A stretch of 64,000 nt of DNA from Bacillus inaquosorum KCTC 13429 (GCF_000332645.1 NZ_AMXN01000005.1:279180-343179); one strand, 5' to 3'. Counted from the stretch's first letter, positions 30,165-39,057 are shown. The notes: generated from the sequence alone by a model not told the origin. Numbers and translations: made by a program.

Positions 30165-31706
30165 ATGACACTTGAAAAATTTGCGGATGCTCTCCCAATC
30201 CCAGATACACTAAAGCCGGTGCAGCAAACAAAAGAAAAGACTTACTACGAAGTCACCATGGAGGAATGCACTCATCAGCTTCACCGCGATCTCCCCCCGA
30301 CCCGCCTGTGGGGCTACAACGGCTTATTTCCCGGGCCTACCATTGAGGTTAAAAGAAACGAAAACGTTTATGTGAAATGGATGAACAACCTTCCGTCAGA
30401 GCATTTTCTTCCGATCGACCACACCATTCATCATAGTGACAGCCAGCATGAAGAGCCCGAGGTAAAGACTGTCGTTCATTTACACGGAGGCGTCACGCCT
30501 GATGATAGTGACGGGTATCCGGAGGCCTGGTTTTCCAAAGACTTTGAACAAACAGGCCCTTATTTTAAACGAGAGGTTTATCATTATCCGAATCAGCAAC
30601 GCGGGGCTATTTTGTGGTATCACGATCACGCCATGGCGCTGACTAGGCTGAATGTCTATGCCGGACTTGTCGGCGCTTATATTATTCACGATCCAAAGGA
30701 AAAACGCTTAAAGCTGCCTTCCGGCGAATACGACGTGCCGCTTCTTATCACGGACCGCACGATCAATGAGGACGGTTCTTTGTTTTATCCAAGCGGGCCT
30801 GAAAACCCTTCCCCGTCACTGCCTAACCCATCAATCGTTCCGGCTTTTTGCGGAGAAACCATACTCGTCAACGGGAAGGCATGGCCATACTTGGAGGTCG
30901 AACCGAGGAAATACCGCTTCCGCGTCATCAACGCCTCTAATACGAGAACCTATAACCTGTCACTCGATAATGGCGGAGAATTTATTCAGATCGGTTCAGA
31001 CGGAGGGCTTCTGCCTCGTTCTGTTAAACTGAACTCTTTTAGTCTTGCGCCTGCTGAGCGTTATGATATCATCATTGACTTCACAGCCTATGAAGGACAA
31101 TCGATCATTTTGGCAAACAGCGAAGGCTGCGGCGGTGACGTCAATCCCGAAACAGATGCGAATGTCATGCAATTCAGAGTCACAAAGCCATTGCAACAAA
31201 AAGACGAAAGCAGAAAGCCGAAGTACCTCGCCTCATACCCTTCAGTGCAGAATGAAAGAATACAAAACATCAGAACACTGAAACTGGCAGGCACTCAGGA
31301 CGAATACGGCAGACCCGTCCTTCTTCTCAATAACAAACGCTGGCACGATCCTGTTACAGAAGCACCAAAAGCCGGCACAACTGAGATATGGTCCATCATC
31401 AACCCGACACGCGGAACACATCCAATCCACCTGCATCTAGTCTCCTTCCGTGTATTAGACCGGCGTCCGTTTGATATCGCACGTTATCAAGAAAGAGGGG
31501 AATTGTCCTATACCGGCCCGGCTGTTCCGCCGCCTCCAAGTGAAAAGGGGTGGAAAGACACCATTCAAGCTCACGCCGGTGAAGTCCTGAGAATCGCCGT
31601 GACATTCGGGCCGTACAGCGGACGATACGTATGGCACTGCCATATTCTCGAGCATGAAGACTATGACATGATGAGACCGATGGATATAACAGATCCCCGT
31701 AAATAA
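30165..31706 (+). CDS. cotA: CotA, spore coat multicopper oxidase (laccase)
   Basis: A 513-residue three-domain laccase of the outer spore coat. The copper ligands are visible in order: HLHGG, WYHDHAM, HPIHLH and WHCHILEHEDYDMM. It oxidises phenolic substrates and makes the brown spore pigment. An ATG two codons upstream (30159) lies too close to AAGGA; the one at 30165 has 8-base spacing. It is a single-gene unit with its own terminator. Confidence 0.96.
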   Translation: MTLEKFADALPIPDTLKPVQQTKEKTYYEVTMEECTHQLHRDLPPTRLWGYNGLFPGPTIEVKRNENVYVKWMNNLPSEHFLPIDHTIHHSDSQHEEPEVKTVVHLHGGVTPDDSDGYPEAWFSKDFEQTGPYFKREVYHYPNQQRGAILWYHDHAMALTRLNVYAGLVGAYIIHDPKEKRLKLPSGEYDVPLLITDRTINEDGSLFYPSGPENPSPSLPNPSIVPAFCGETILVNGKAWPYLEVEPRKYRFRVINASNTRTYNLSLDNGGEFIQIGSDGGLLPRSVKLNSFSLAPAERYDIIIDFTAYEGQSIILANSEGCGGDVNPETDANVMQFRVTKPLQQKDESRKPKYLASYPSVQNERIQNIRTLKLAGTQDEYGRPVLLLNNKRWHDPVTEAPKAGTTEIWSIINPTRGTHPIHLHLVSFRVLDRRPFDIARYQERGELSYTGPAVPPPPSEKGWKDTIQAHAGEVLRIAVTFGPYSGRYVWHCHILEHEDYDMMRPMDITDPRK

Positions 31707-31712
31707 CCCGAC

Positions 31713-31741
31713 AAACTTGCCTCTTGCAGGCAAGTTTTTTT
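31713..31741 (+). terminator. Terminator after cotA
   Basis: Stem AAACTTGCCT / AGGCAAGTTT (31713-31738) with a T7 run. Confidence 0.88.
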
Positions 31742-31746
31742 CTTTA

Positions 31747-31774
31747 TGAAACTTTTGGCCCCATTTATCGTATA
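31747..31774 (+). promoter_or_regulatory. Sigma-W-type ECF promoter for yeaA-ydjP-ydjO
   Basis: TGAAAC (31747-31752), exactly 16 bp, CGTATA (31769-31774): the sigma-W consensus. I recall these three genes as a sigma-W operon in 168, so this fits. Confidence 0.88.
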
Positions 31775-31805
31775 AGGTAAAAACAGCAAAAAGGAGCTGC
31801 TTTTT

Positions 31806-32795
31806 ATGCTGACAAACGACCTAAATAAAAAAACAAAGCGATACATTTCCATTTATGCCGAATTAAAATCAAAATTAAAATGGAAAGTTTCACACGATCA
31901 GATATTAATGTTCATTTCTTCTGCATATATTGTGAATAAAAGAGAGTTTGATTTTCAGCGCTTTTATGATTTGAGCAGCTATATCAAATCAAACATCGGC
32001 AGCTTCTCAACACTCAATTCACACCACCGCTTTACTGTTGCTTCCATTCTGGACATTCATTTTCAGCAGGAAGCCAAACAAGCATTCCTTACTTTTATTG
32101 ACAGATACAATGAGATGGTGAGGCTTGGATACAAACGGGACATTTTCACTTACCTTTCCGCCCTTATCATACTCACCGGCAAGTCCGAAGCGATCAATCA
32201 AAAAGAACAGATGAACATGGGGCTCTCTGTTTATCAGCAGATGAAAAAACATCACTATTTCCTCACGTCAACTCAAAATGTCCCGCTTGCCGTATTACTG
32301 GCCGGGAACGGGAAAGAATTACAGGCGCTGAATAAAGCAGAAACGTGCTATCAGCAGCTGCCAGCTGGCGGATTTCGCAAAGGCCAGCACTTACACCAAA
32401 CCAGCCACATCCTAGCCCTGCACGCTGAAAAAGACGCTGAAACGCTTGTTTTGCAATGCAGAAAGCTGTTCCAAACCATCACTGAATCTCACAAAAAACC
32501 AAAGGATGTCCATTACCCTGATCTTGCCCTGCTCACATTTCTGGAAGAGCCTGATATCAAAACTGTTCTGGCCATCACAGACGAGCTGAACCAAGAAAAA
32601 CGATTCAAATGGAAAAAGGAATTGAACTTCAAAATTGCTGTCAGCCTATATCTCAGTGAGCATATGGAGAAAAATCTGCTGATGGAATCAGGACTGTACA
32701 CAGCCATCGAAACCGCCATTCAGGCACAGCAGGCAGCCGCGACAGCTGTCATCGTCAGTTCAACAGCAGCCAGTCATTCTCAAGACGGAAACTAG
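31806..32795 (+). CDS. yeaA: YeaA, DUF4003 family protein
   Basis: A 329-residue, mostly helical soluble protein of the DUF4003 type, starting [20 protein letters not shown]. The C-terminus is Ala/Ser rich ([16 protein letters not shown]). AAAAGGAG precedes the ATG. First gene of the sigma-W operon, 13 bp before ydjP. Function unknown; the promoter implies an envelope-stress role. Confidence 0.83.
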   Translation: MLTNDLNKKTKRYISIYAELKSKLKWKVSHDQILMFISSAYIVNKREFDFQRFYDLSSYIKSNIGSFSTLNSHHRFTVASILDIHFQQEAKQAFLTFIDRYNEMVRLGYKRDIFTYLSALIILTGKSEAINQKEQMNMGLSVYQQMKKHHYFLTSTQNVPLAVLLAGNGKELQALNKAETCYQQLPAGGFRKGQHLHQTSHILALHAEKDAETLVLQCRKLFQTITESHKKPKDVHYPDLALLTFLEEPDIKTVLAITDELNQEKRFKWKKELNFKIAVSLYLSEHMEKNLLMESGLYTAIETAIQAQQAAATAVIVSSTAASHSQDGN

Positions 32796-32808
32796 AGGAG
32801 GAGTAAAA

Positions 32809-33624
32809 ATGCCCTACATCACATTAGAAGATCAGACACGACTGTACTATGAAACGCACGGGAGCGGTACACCGATCCTGTTTATACACGGAGTGCTGAT
32901 GAGCGGACAATTTTTCCACAAACAGTTCTCAGCACTCTCTGCCAATTATCAGTGTATTCGTCTCGATCTTAGAGGACACGGCGAATCCGACAAAGTCCTG
33001 CACGGACACACCATTTCCCAATATGCCCGTGACGTAAGGGAATTTCTAAAAGCAATGGAGCTCGACCGTACCGTGCTTGCCGGCTGGTCAATGGGTGCTT
33101 TTGTCGTATGGGATTATCTCAATCAATTTGGGAATGATAACATACAAGCCGCTGTCATTATTGATCAATCAGCTTCCGACTACCAATGGGAGGGCTGGGA
33201 GCACGGTCCGTTTGATTTTGACGGTCTAAAAACGGCGATGCACGCCATTCAGACTGAACCGCTGCCATTCTACAAAAACTTCATCCATAATATGTTCGCA
33301 GAACCGCCTGCTGAGACAGAAACAGAATGGATGCTGGCAGAAATCCTCAAACAGCCGGCTGCGATTTCAAGTACGATTTTATTTAACCAAACGGCTGCTG
33401 ATTACCGCGGCACCCTTCAAAACATCAATGTGCCGACATTGCTGTGCTTCGGGGAAGACCGCAAATTTTTCTCTACTGCTGCTGGAGAACACTTGCATGA
33501 CCTCATTCCAAATTCGACGCTCGTCACCTTTTCAAAAAGCAGCCATTGCCCGTTTTTAGAAGAACCGGACGCTTTTAACAGCACACTCCTCTCCTTCTTA
33601 GATGGACTGATTGGAAAGTCATAA
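32809..33624 (+). CDS. ydjP: YdjP, alpha/beta hydrolase
   Basis: A 271-residue alpha/beta hydrolase similar to non-haem chloroperoxidases/esterases. Oxyanion HG is in [12 protein letters not shown], the nucleophile Ser in AGWSMGAFV (about residue 96) and the catalytic His in [18 protein letters not shown] precedes the ATG. Second gene of the sigma-W operon. Natural substrate unknown. Confidence 0.9.
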   Translation: MPYITLEDQTRLYYETHGSGTPILFIHGVLMSGQFFHKQFSALSANYQCIRLDLRGHGESDKVLHGHTISQYARDVREFLKAMELDRTVLAGWSMGAFVVWDYLNQFGNDNIQAAVIIDQSASDYQWEGWEHGPFDFDGLKTAMHAIQTEPLPFYKNFIHNMFAEPPAETETEWMLAEILKQPAAISSTILFNQTAADYRGTLQNINVPTLLCFGEDRKFFSTAAGEHLHDLIPNSTLVTFSKSSHCPFLEEPDAFNSTLLSFLDGLIGKS

Positions 33625-33706
33625 AGAAAAAGGAATTAGGAGATTAGGGAAAAGTATGAGACAATAAGAAATGTGCAGTAAAATACATGAGGGAAGAAGT
33701 GACTTT

Positions 33707-33916
33707 ATGTCTTACTATAACAAACGTAATCAAGAACCGCTGCCTAAAGAAGATGTGAGTACATGGGAATGCACAAAAGAAGACTGTAACGGCTGGACCC
33801 GAAAAAACTTCGCCAGCAGTGACACGCCATTGTGCCCTTTGTGCGGAAGTAAAATGGTTGACGGCATCCGTTCATTAGTGAATCTCCAAAACAACAGCCA
33901 AACGAAAACAAGCTAG
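33707..33916 (+). CDS. ydjO: YdjO, small zinc-ribbon protein
   Basis: A 69-residue protein with two Cys pairs (Cys22/Cys27 in WECTKEDC and Cys43/Cys46 in LCPLC) forming a zinc ribbon; it belongs to the YdjO cold-inducible family. The frame is open from 33671, but the ATG at 33707 follows GGGAAGAAGTG and gives the usual length. Third gene of the sigma-W operon, 82 bp after ydjP. Confidence 0.87.
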   Translation: MSYYNKRNQEPLPKEDVSTWECTKEDCNGWTRKNFASSDTPLCPLCGSKMVDGIRSLVNLQNNSQTKTS

Positions 33917-33930
33917 CTCTTCCCTATAAT

Positions 33931-34062
33931 AAATGCAGTCTCCTGCAAGCAAACAATCCCCGAACGGAGACGCAGATTCTATATCCAGAATGAAGGCCTC
34001 TCATTGCAAGAGGCCGTAGCTTAGAAAGAAGCCCAAAACTGTAAATGTTTAGGGCTTTTTAT
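33931..34062 (+). ncRNA. Candidate small structured RNA downstream of ydjO
   Basis: After a TATAAT (33925-33930, no clear -35) come three stacked hairpins: GTCTCC/GGAGAC (33938-33943, 33966-33971), GGCCTCT/AGAGGCC (33995-34001, 34009-34015) and a terminator AAGCCC...GGGCTT (34029-34059) with a T tract. No reading frame explains it. It could also be the long 3' UTR of ydjO. Confidence 0.4.
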
Positions 34063-34104
34063 TTTATCATTATGGTATAATATGGATACCGAAGGAGTGA
34101 TAAC

Positions 34105-34268
34105 GTGATCACAAACCAGCAGCAAAAAGTCCTAAAAAAAGGGCTACGTTCAAAAAGCTGAACCTTGCAATCAACTCTTATGTTGAACTTCTGTTTTTGT
34201 CGATACCTCTTATCCATCTCTTTAAATGGCTCGGATCATTAGCCCTGCACCTCGACCTCGTCCATTAA
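34105..34268 (+). pseudogene. Small membrane-protein gene requiring a -1 frameshift at an A7 tract
   Basis: An extended -10 (TG-G-TATAAT, ending 34081) and GAAGGAG (34091-34097) lead to a GTG at 34105. The zero frame ends after 18 codons (TGA 34159-34161). At 34134-34140 the frame reads CTA AAA AAA GGG, a textbook A AAA AAA slippery site; slipping back one base opens a second frame to TAA 34266-34268. The fused product would be 54 residues: a basic N-terminus (QKVLKKRATFKK) then a hydrophobic helix (YVELLFLSIPLIHLFKWLG). It is either a programmed or slippage-expressed toxin-sized peptide, a decayed gene, or a one-base sequencing error. Confidence 0.55.
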
Positions 34269-34300
34269 AAAACCACTCAGCCCATGCCGAGTGGTTTTTA
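34267..34300. terminator. Bidirectional terminator before ydjN stop
   Basis: AAAAACCACTC / GAGTGGTTTTT stem (34269-34299) between the micro-gene (plus) and ydjN (minus). Confidence 0.88.
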
Positions 34301-35347
34301 TTAGTTGATGACAGAAAAGCTGTTGATGATGCCGTTCGGATTTTCCCACACTTTTTTAAACGTCTTATTTTCAAGGTTATAGGAATAAATCGTCCGCACC
34401 TTAGCTTCACGCCCTGTTTCATCCTTCAGTTTTTTAGCCCCCTCGGCTTCGGCAAGAAAATAAATGTTCTTTCCATCCTTAGAGAACTGCGGCTGTGCGT
34501 CTATTAACAGCTTAAATGATTTTTGATTTGAAATGATGTTTTCATATTTTTTCGTGTCCGCATTCAACATCTGAATAGAAGCGGTTTGCTCTGTGCCTTT
34601 TTGTGTATATGATGTAAACAATATACGTTTATCATCATCAGAAACAGCAATATCGCTGATAAACTGGTCAAGGCTCTTCAGCTCATCAAATTTGTTTTGA
34701 TGGCCTGCAGCAAAATGAATCGTTGTCGGTTCAGGATCGATCCCCTTTTCGTTCGCTTCATCTGTTTTCTTGTAGTCTTCTTCTACAGAATAATGAAGCA
34801 ATGCAAATGAATCTGTTTTTTTGTTATAAAAGAAGCTGCTGACGCTGTCATCCTGATCATTCGCGGCAGGATAAAGGTTTTTATACTTCTTTGTTTTCAG
34901 ATCAAAGGATGCGATCCGGAAATTGCTTTCGTCCGCTTTTCCTAAACGGAAATAGATGGTTGAACGGTCCTTTGATAAAAACAGGCTGTCGGCACTCTCC
35001 GCACCTTTATAAAGCACCGTCTTTTTATTAGACTTTAGATCCAGCTTAAAAAGCCTCATTTCATTTTGATCATTATTGCCCGTATAATAGAGCACCTGCT
35101 GCTTTTGATCCAAGGCAAATGCCGGATAGCTGGTCAGCTTCTCCTCATGAATCACCTTATCATTTTCATAATACTTCGTCAGCAGATCGGTATTCGTAAT
35201 CGAAACAAGCAGCTTATCACCGCTTTCCGTATTTACTGAAACATCAGCAGCGGTCTCATGGCCTTTATCCTTTACAACATAAAACGCAAAACCCGCCACA
35301 ACGGCTGCTATCACAACAGTTAACAATAATATGATTCTTTTTTTCAT
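34301..35347 (-). CDS. ydjN: YdjN, membrane-anchored beta-propeller-like protein
   Basis: A 348-residue protein with a single N-terminal hydrophobic anchor (about 4-25, IILLLTVVIAAVVAGFAFYV) and an exterior part with repeated WD40/TolB-like strands (DRSTIYFRLG, DDKRILFTSYT, DGKNIYFLAEA). This predicts a surface-anchored propeller. Function unknown. It lies 65 bp downstream of ydjM in the same direction. Confidence 0.83.
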   Translation of the reverse strand: MKKRIILLLTVVIAAVVAGFAFYVVKDKGHETAADVSVNTESGDKLLVSITNTDLLTKYYENDKVIHEEKLTSYPAFALDQKQQVLYYTGNNDQNEMRLFKLDLKSNKKTVLYKGAESADSLFLSKDRSTIYFRLGKADESNFRIASFDLKTKKYKNLYPAANDQDDSVSSFFYNKKTDSFALLHYSVEEDYKKTDEANEKGIDPEPTTIHFAAGHQNKFDELKSLDQFISDIAVSDDDKRILFTSYTQKGTEQTASIQMLNADTKKYENIISNQKSFKLLIDAQPQFSKDGKNIYFLAEAEGAKKLKDETGREAKVRTIYSYNLENKTFKKVWENPNGIINSFSVIN

Positions 35348-35412
35348 CTTTTATCTCCACCAATAGAAAAAGCAAGAATGTGACTTCTTGCTTTACAGAT
35401 TATATATGTAGA

Positions 35413-35784
35413 TTAATAGCTGTAATGTCCCGCTACTTTTCCTTTGCTTAATGGGTATCCAAGCGCTTTAAACGCTTTAGGGCTTACATCCAGGACTGCA
35501 TTAGGCATTCTGCCAACATCATTTTTGTAAACCGTAATCACCTTTTTAGGTTTCGCTTTTGCATAAGCTCTGATTTTTGTCCCGTTTCTAGGAACATCAA
35601 ATCCGATCTTGGTCGCACAATCCCAATGTCCAAGTTTTTTACCTGAAGAGCCTTTTTTCCCGACTCCATTATACCAAGTAATATTTCCGTTCACATGTTT
35701 CGCACTGGCATCTGATGAAAAACTCAAAGCTCCCAAAGTACTTCCTACTAAGATAAAAGCGGCTAAAATGACTTTCTTCAACAT
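35413..35784 (-). CDS. ydjM: YdjM, WalR-regulated cell-wall protein
   Basis: A 123-residue exported protein: signal peptide (about 1-28, cleavage near SDASAKH) and a small double-psi beta-barrel-like domain (ITWYNGVGKKG, DVGRMPNAVLDVSPKAF) as in RlpA/expansin-like cell-wall proteins. The upstream WalR box links it to cell-wall homeostasis. Confidence 0.87.
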   Translation of the reverse strand: MLKKVILAAFILVGSTLGALSFSSDASAKHVNGNITWYNGVGKKGSSGKKLGHWDCATKIGFDVPRNGTKIRAYAKAKPKKVITVYKNDVGRMPNAVLDVSPKAFKALGYPLSKGKVAGHYSY

Positions 35785-35854
35785 TTCGTCCCCCTGTTTG
35801 TTAACATCTAGGAAAATTATACACGATGAACCAGGATTTTTTTATTTCAATATC

Positions 35855-35871
35855 CTTACAGTAATGTTACA
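35855..35871 (-). promoter_or_regulatory. WalR (YycF) box upstream of ydjM
   Basis: TGTAAC-N5-TGTAAG on the minus strand (consensus TGTWAH-N5-TGTWAH, one mismatch). A TATAAT (35816-35821) lies 33 bp downstream. Confidence 0.82.
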
Positions 35872-36046
35872 AAGTCAAAAAAGTGATCCCTGCTAAAATA
35901 AACCATGGAAGATTATCCTATTCTAATTGCAGTGTTAGCGTTATAATTGTTGATAGAGTAGTTGTCGCATTCAATATGAACGAACCATTACCGTATTGTT
36001 CAAACCAAATTCATAGCTATGTAAACGATTAATACTCTCATATAAA

Positions 36047-36075
36047 GAAAAAAGAGTGTGCGAGACTCTTTTTTC
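36047..36075. terminator. Orphan terminator-like hairpin upstream of bdhA
   Basis: Perfect 11-bp stem GAAAAAAGAGT / ACTCTTTTTTC (36047-36057, 36065-36075). No recognised gene ends here on either strand, so it implies a short unannotated transcript (see findings). Only a TATAAT at 35942-35947 hints at a start. Confidence 0.6.
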
Positions 36076-36156
36076 TTCAAAATTTCTTTTTTCAAAAAAA
36101 CGTAGATTATATTATATAAAAATTTCATTTCTTTTTTGGTTTTAAAAATGGCGATT

Positions 36157-36173
36157 TTGTGAACAGTTCATAT
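36157..36173. promoter_or_regulatory. Palindrome in the bdhA promoter region, candidate operator
   Basis: TTGTGAACAGTTCATAT contains a perfect 11-bp palindrome (TGAACAGTTCA, 36160-36170) about 50 bases before bdhA. It partly resembles the Rex operator (TTGTGAA-N4-TTCACAA) but with a 3-base spacer. The regulator is not established. Confidence 0.35.
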
Positions 36174-36221
36174 TGACCGATGCGGAATTACTCATATCAA
36201 AAGATATAGGAGTGGTAATCC

Positions 36222-37262
36222 ATGAAGGCAGCAAGATGGCATAACCAAAAGGATATCCGTATTGAAAATATCGAAGAGCCAAAAACAGAGCCGGGAAAAG
36301 TAAAGATCAAAGTCAAATGGTGCGGCATCTGCGGCAGTGATTTACATGAGTATCTGGGCGGCCCGATCTTTATTCCGGTTGACAAACCGCATCCATTAAC
36401 GAATGAAACAGCACCTGTCACCATGGGCCATGAATTCTCCGGTGAAGTTGTTGAAGTTGGAGAAGGCGTTGAAAACTATAAAGCAGGAGACCGCGTCGTA
36501 GTCGAACCGATTTTTGCGACACACGGCCACCAGGGTGCTTACAACCTTGATGAACAAATGGGATTCCTCGGCTTAGCCGGCGGAGGCGGCGGTTTCTCTG
36601 AATACGTCTCTGTAGATGAAGAGCTGTTGTTCAAGCTTCCTGATGAATTATCATATGAACAAGGTGCGCTCGTTGAGCCTTCTGCGGTCGCTTTATATGC
36701 TGTCCGCTCAAGCAAAATCAAAGCCGGCGACAAAGCGGCTGTATTCGGCTGCGGCCCGATCGGACTTCTTGTGATTGAAGCGCTGAAGGCTGCTGGTGCG
36801 ACTGATATTTACGCTGTTGAGCTTTCACCTGAACGCCAGCAAAAAGCTGAGGAGCTTGGAGCCATCATCGTTGATCCGTCCAAAACAGACGATGTAGTCG
36901 CTGAGATTGCAGAGCGTACCGGCGGCGGTGTTGACGTATCATTCGAAGTCACAGGCGTTCCAGTTGTATTACGGCAAGCGATCCAATCCACTACAATTGC
37001 CGGTGAAACAGTCATCGTCAGCATTTGGGAAAAAGGCGCTGAAATCCACCCGAACGATATCGTAATCAAAGAACGTACAGTAAAAGGAATTATCGGATAC
37101 CGCGACATCTTCCCGGCTGTATTGTCATTAATGAAAGAAGGCTATTTCTCAGCTGACAAACTCGTAACGAAAAAAATCGTGTTAGACGATTTGATCGAGG
37201 AAGGCTTCGGGTCTCTTATAAAAGAGAAAAACCAAGTCAAAATCCTTGTCAGACCTAACTAA
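36222..37262 (+). CDS. bdhA: (R,R)-butanediol / acetoin dehydrogenase
   Basis: A 346-residue zinc-dependent medium-chain dehydrogenase (YdjL/BdhA). Catalytic Zn ligands are in CGICGSDLHEY and GHEFSG; the Rossmann motif is GCGPIGLL (about 175-182). The four-Cys structural zinc loop is absent, replaced by a Gly-rich segment (GLAGGGGGFSEY), as in butanediol dehydrogenases. It interconverts acetoin and 2,3-butanediol with NADH. AGGAGTGG precedes the ATG. Confidence 0.93.
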   Translation: MKAARWHNQKDIRIENIEEPKTEPGKVKIKVKWCGICGSDLHEYLGGPIFIPVDKPHPLTNETAPVTMGHEFSGEVVEVGEGVENYKAGDRVVVEPIFATHGHQGAYNLDEQMGFLGLAGGGGGFSEYVSVDEELLFKLPDELSYEQGALVEPSAVALYAVRSSKIKAGDKAAVFGCGPIGLLVIEALKAAGATDIYAVELSPERQQKAEELGAIIVDPSKTDDVVAEIAERTGGGVDVSFEVTGVPVVLRQAIQSTTIAGETVIVSIWEKGAEIHPNDIVIKERTVKGIIGYRDIFPAVLSLMKEGYFSADKLVTKKIVLDDLIEEGFGSLIKEKNQVKILVRPN

Positions 37263-37271
37263 TTTGAAACT

Positions 37272-37306
37272 AAAAAGAATCCGCGCCCGTATGCGGATTC
37301 TTTTTT
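37272..37306. terminator. Bidirectional terminator between bdhA and iolT
   Basis: Stem AAAAAGAATCCGC / GCGGATTCTTTTT (37272-37284, 37293-37305) serving convergent genes. Confidence 0.9.
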
Positions 37307-37309
37307 ATC

Positions 37310-38731
37310 TTATCCAATCACTTCAGCGCCAGACTCTTTCTTCGCCTCGCCGCGATCATAAGCGCGGAAGTTATCCTCCAGCTGCTCAAGCGAAAGCCCT
37401 TTCGTCTCCGGTAAAAACTTCTTCACAAACAGGACAGAGCAAATTCCTAATCCAACGAAGATAAAGAACGTTGTGGACAGGCCAATGGCGGCCAGCAATA
37501 TCGGGAAAGTGAAACTGACTGCAAAATTCACCATCCACAGACAGAATACTGTGACGCCCATTCCCAGACCGCGAAGGCGAAGCGGGAAAATCTCAGAAAG
37601 CATCAGCCACGTCACTGGTGAAATTGCCCCCTGCTGGAAAGCAAGGAATGTAACCGTTAATGACAGGACCACATATGGAAGTGCCGGTGATCCTTCGAGT
37701 ATAAGTGAGAATATCCCGATCAGCAATAATGCCGTTGTCGTACCGATCAAGCCTGTCATCAGCATCGGCCGGCGGCCTACTCTCCCTAACAGCCAGATTC
37801 CAACGAATGTTGCCAATACCGAGATCACGCCATTCGCGATATTTCCGATTAAAGCGGCTTCCGTTTGAAAACCAGAATCTCTTAAAATTTCAGTCCCATA
37901 ATACATAATCGAGTTTACACCTGTAATTTGCTGTACAATCGCAATCCCGATTCCAATGAACACAATCCGGCGCACCCATGGGACTGAAAGATCTTTAAAC
38001 GTTGCTTTTTCAAGCTTATCTTCTTTTTTGAAAGCGAATTCAATTTCTTGCAGCTCAGATGCAGCCCGCTTTTCATCCCTGATTTTTTTCAATACCCGCA
38101 AAGCATCTTCTTTTCTCCCTTTAGAAACGAGCCAGCGAGGACTCTCAGGCATTCTGATCATGCCGAAAAACAGAAATACAGCTGGAAGCGACGCAATGAC
38201 CAGCATAAATCTCCACACATGGGAGTTGTCTCCCATTGTTGTTCCAAGGATTGCATTAAAAACAAAGGCCAAAAGCTGTCCTGATACAATCATCAATTCA
38301 TTCTGCGTCACCATCCGCCCCCTGCTTTCCACAGGAGACATCTCCGCTAAATAAGCAGGAACCGTAACTGATGCACCACCGACTGCAATGCCAAGCACAA
38401 AACGGGAAATAATCATGACCGTTACATTTGGAGCAAACGTACACCCGATCGTTGAAATGAAAAATATAACAGCGAGGAACAAAATATTTTTGCGGCGGCC
38501 GTTAAAATCAGACATCCTGCCGCCAAACACAGCACCGAGCGCGGCTCCAAAAAGAAGTGAACTGGTGACAAGCCCCTCTGTGAAGGCATTGAGGTTAAGC
38601 TGGTCTGGCTCTCCCATATACGGCAAAGCTCCATTGAGCACGCCGGTATCATAACCGAAGAGGAGACCGCCGAAAGTCGAGACTAAAATAATTGTACGTA
38701 AAAATGACATTTGATTGCCTTGTTTATTCAT
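37310..38731 (-). CDS. iolT: Major myo-inositol transporter
   Basis: A 473-residue sugar porter of the major facilitator superfamily with 12 helices. The signature motifs GGRMSDFNGRRK, PESPRWLVSKGR and PETKGLSLEQLE are all present. In 168 this is IolT (YdjK), the main inositol importer. ATG 38731 follows GGGGGAAA; the 8-codon extension has no better site. Confidence 0.93.
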   Translation of the reverse strand: MNKQGNQMSFLRTIILVSTFGGLLFGYDTGVLNGALPYMGEPDQLNLNAFTEGLVTSSLLFGAALGAVFGGRMSDFNGRRKNILFLAVIFFISTIGCTFAPNVTVMIISRFVLGIAVGGASVTVPAYLAEMSPVESRGRMVTQNELMIVSGQLLAFVFNAILGTTMGDNSHVWRFMLVIASLPAVFLFFGMIRMPESPRWLVSKGRKEDALRVLKKIRDEKRAASELQEIEFAFKKEDKLEKATFKDLSVPWVRRIVFIGIGIAIVQQITGVNSIMYYGTEILRDSGFQTEAALIGNIANGVISVLATFVGIWLLGRVGRRPMLMTGLIGTTTALLLIGIFSLILEGSPALPYVVLSLTVTFLAFQQGAISPVTWLMLSEIFPLRLRGLGMGVTVFCLWMVNFAVSFTFPILLAAIGLSTTFFIFVGLGICSVLFVKKFLPETKGLSLEQLEDNFRAYDRGEAKKESGAEVIG

Positions 38732-38781
38732 ACTGTTTCCCCCAGTCTTTTTCAAAATCGGTCAATGCGTATTTCAAAAAC

Positions 38782-38958
38782 TTATTCTAGGGCTGCTGCC
38801 TTCCTCATATGTCGTAAGCAGGCTGCAGAAAAAAGTTCATCATGTTTTTCTCCAATGGCCTCATAACCTTCCCTTCTTCTTAGCATGTAAGTTCTCTTGG
38901 AAGCGATTTCATTTTCCGCTAAAAGAACAGTGGGTATTTCTTTGCACATATACTTCAT
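38782..38958 (-). CDS. Uncertain 58-residue ORF upstream of iolT
   Basis: An open frame of 58 codons (ATG 38958 or 38949, TAA 38782-38784) ends 50 bases before iolT on the same strand. The product is charged (LLAENEIASKRTYMLRRREG; KHDELFSAAC). No Shine-Dalgarno sequence precedes either ATG and I recognise no family. It may be a leader peptide or chance. Confidence 0.25.
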   Translation of the reverse strand: MKYMCKEIPTVLLAENEIASKRTYMLRRREGYEAIGEKHDELFSAACLRHMRKAAALE

Positions 38959-39043
38959 AACTTGTTATTTTATAGTCACTTCATAGTTCTATTGTAGTGA
39001 TATCATAGTGACATTTTTGTTATATCTGATATTATCATAATTA

Positions 39044-39057
39044 TAAAAACGCTTTCA
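39044..39057 (-). promoter_or_regulatory. Candidate cre (CcpA) site in the iolT-ydjJ intergenic region
   Basis: Minus-strand TGAAAGCGTTTTTA matches the left half and centre of the cre consensus (TGNAANCGNNNNCA) but not its final CA. The rest of the 38732-39340 gap is AT-rich; I could not define the iolT promoter or IolR sites with confidence. Confidence 0.35.

Noticed and set aside
35881..36033. Open frame of about 50 codons from GTG 35881 on the plus strand
   Set aside because: No ribosome-binding site and no family resemblance; expected by chance in AT-rich DNA.
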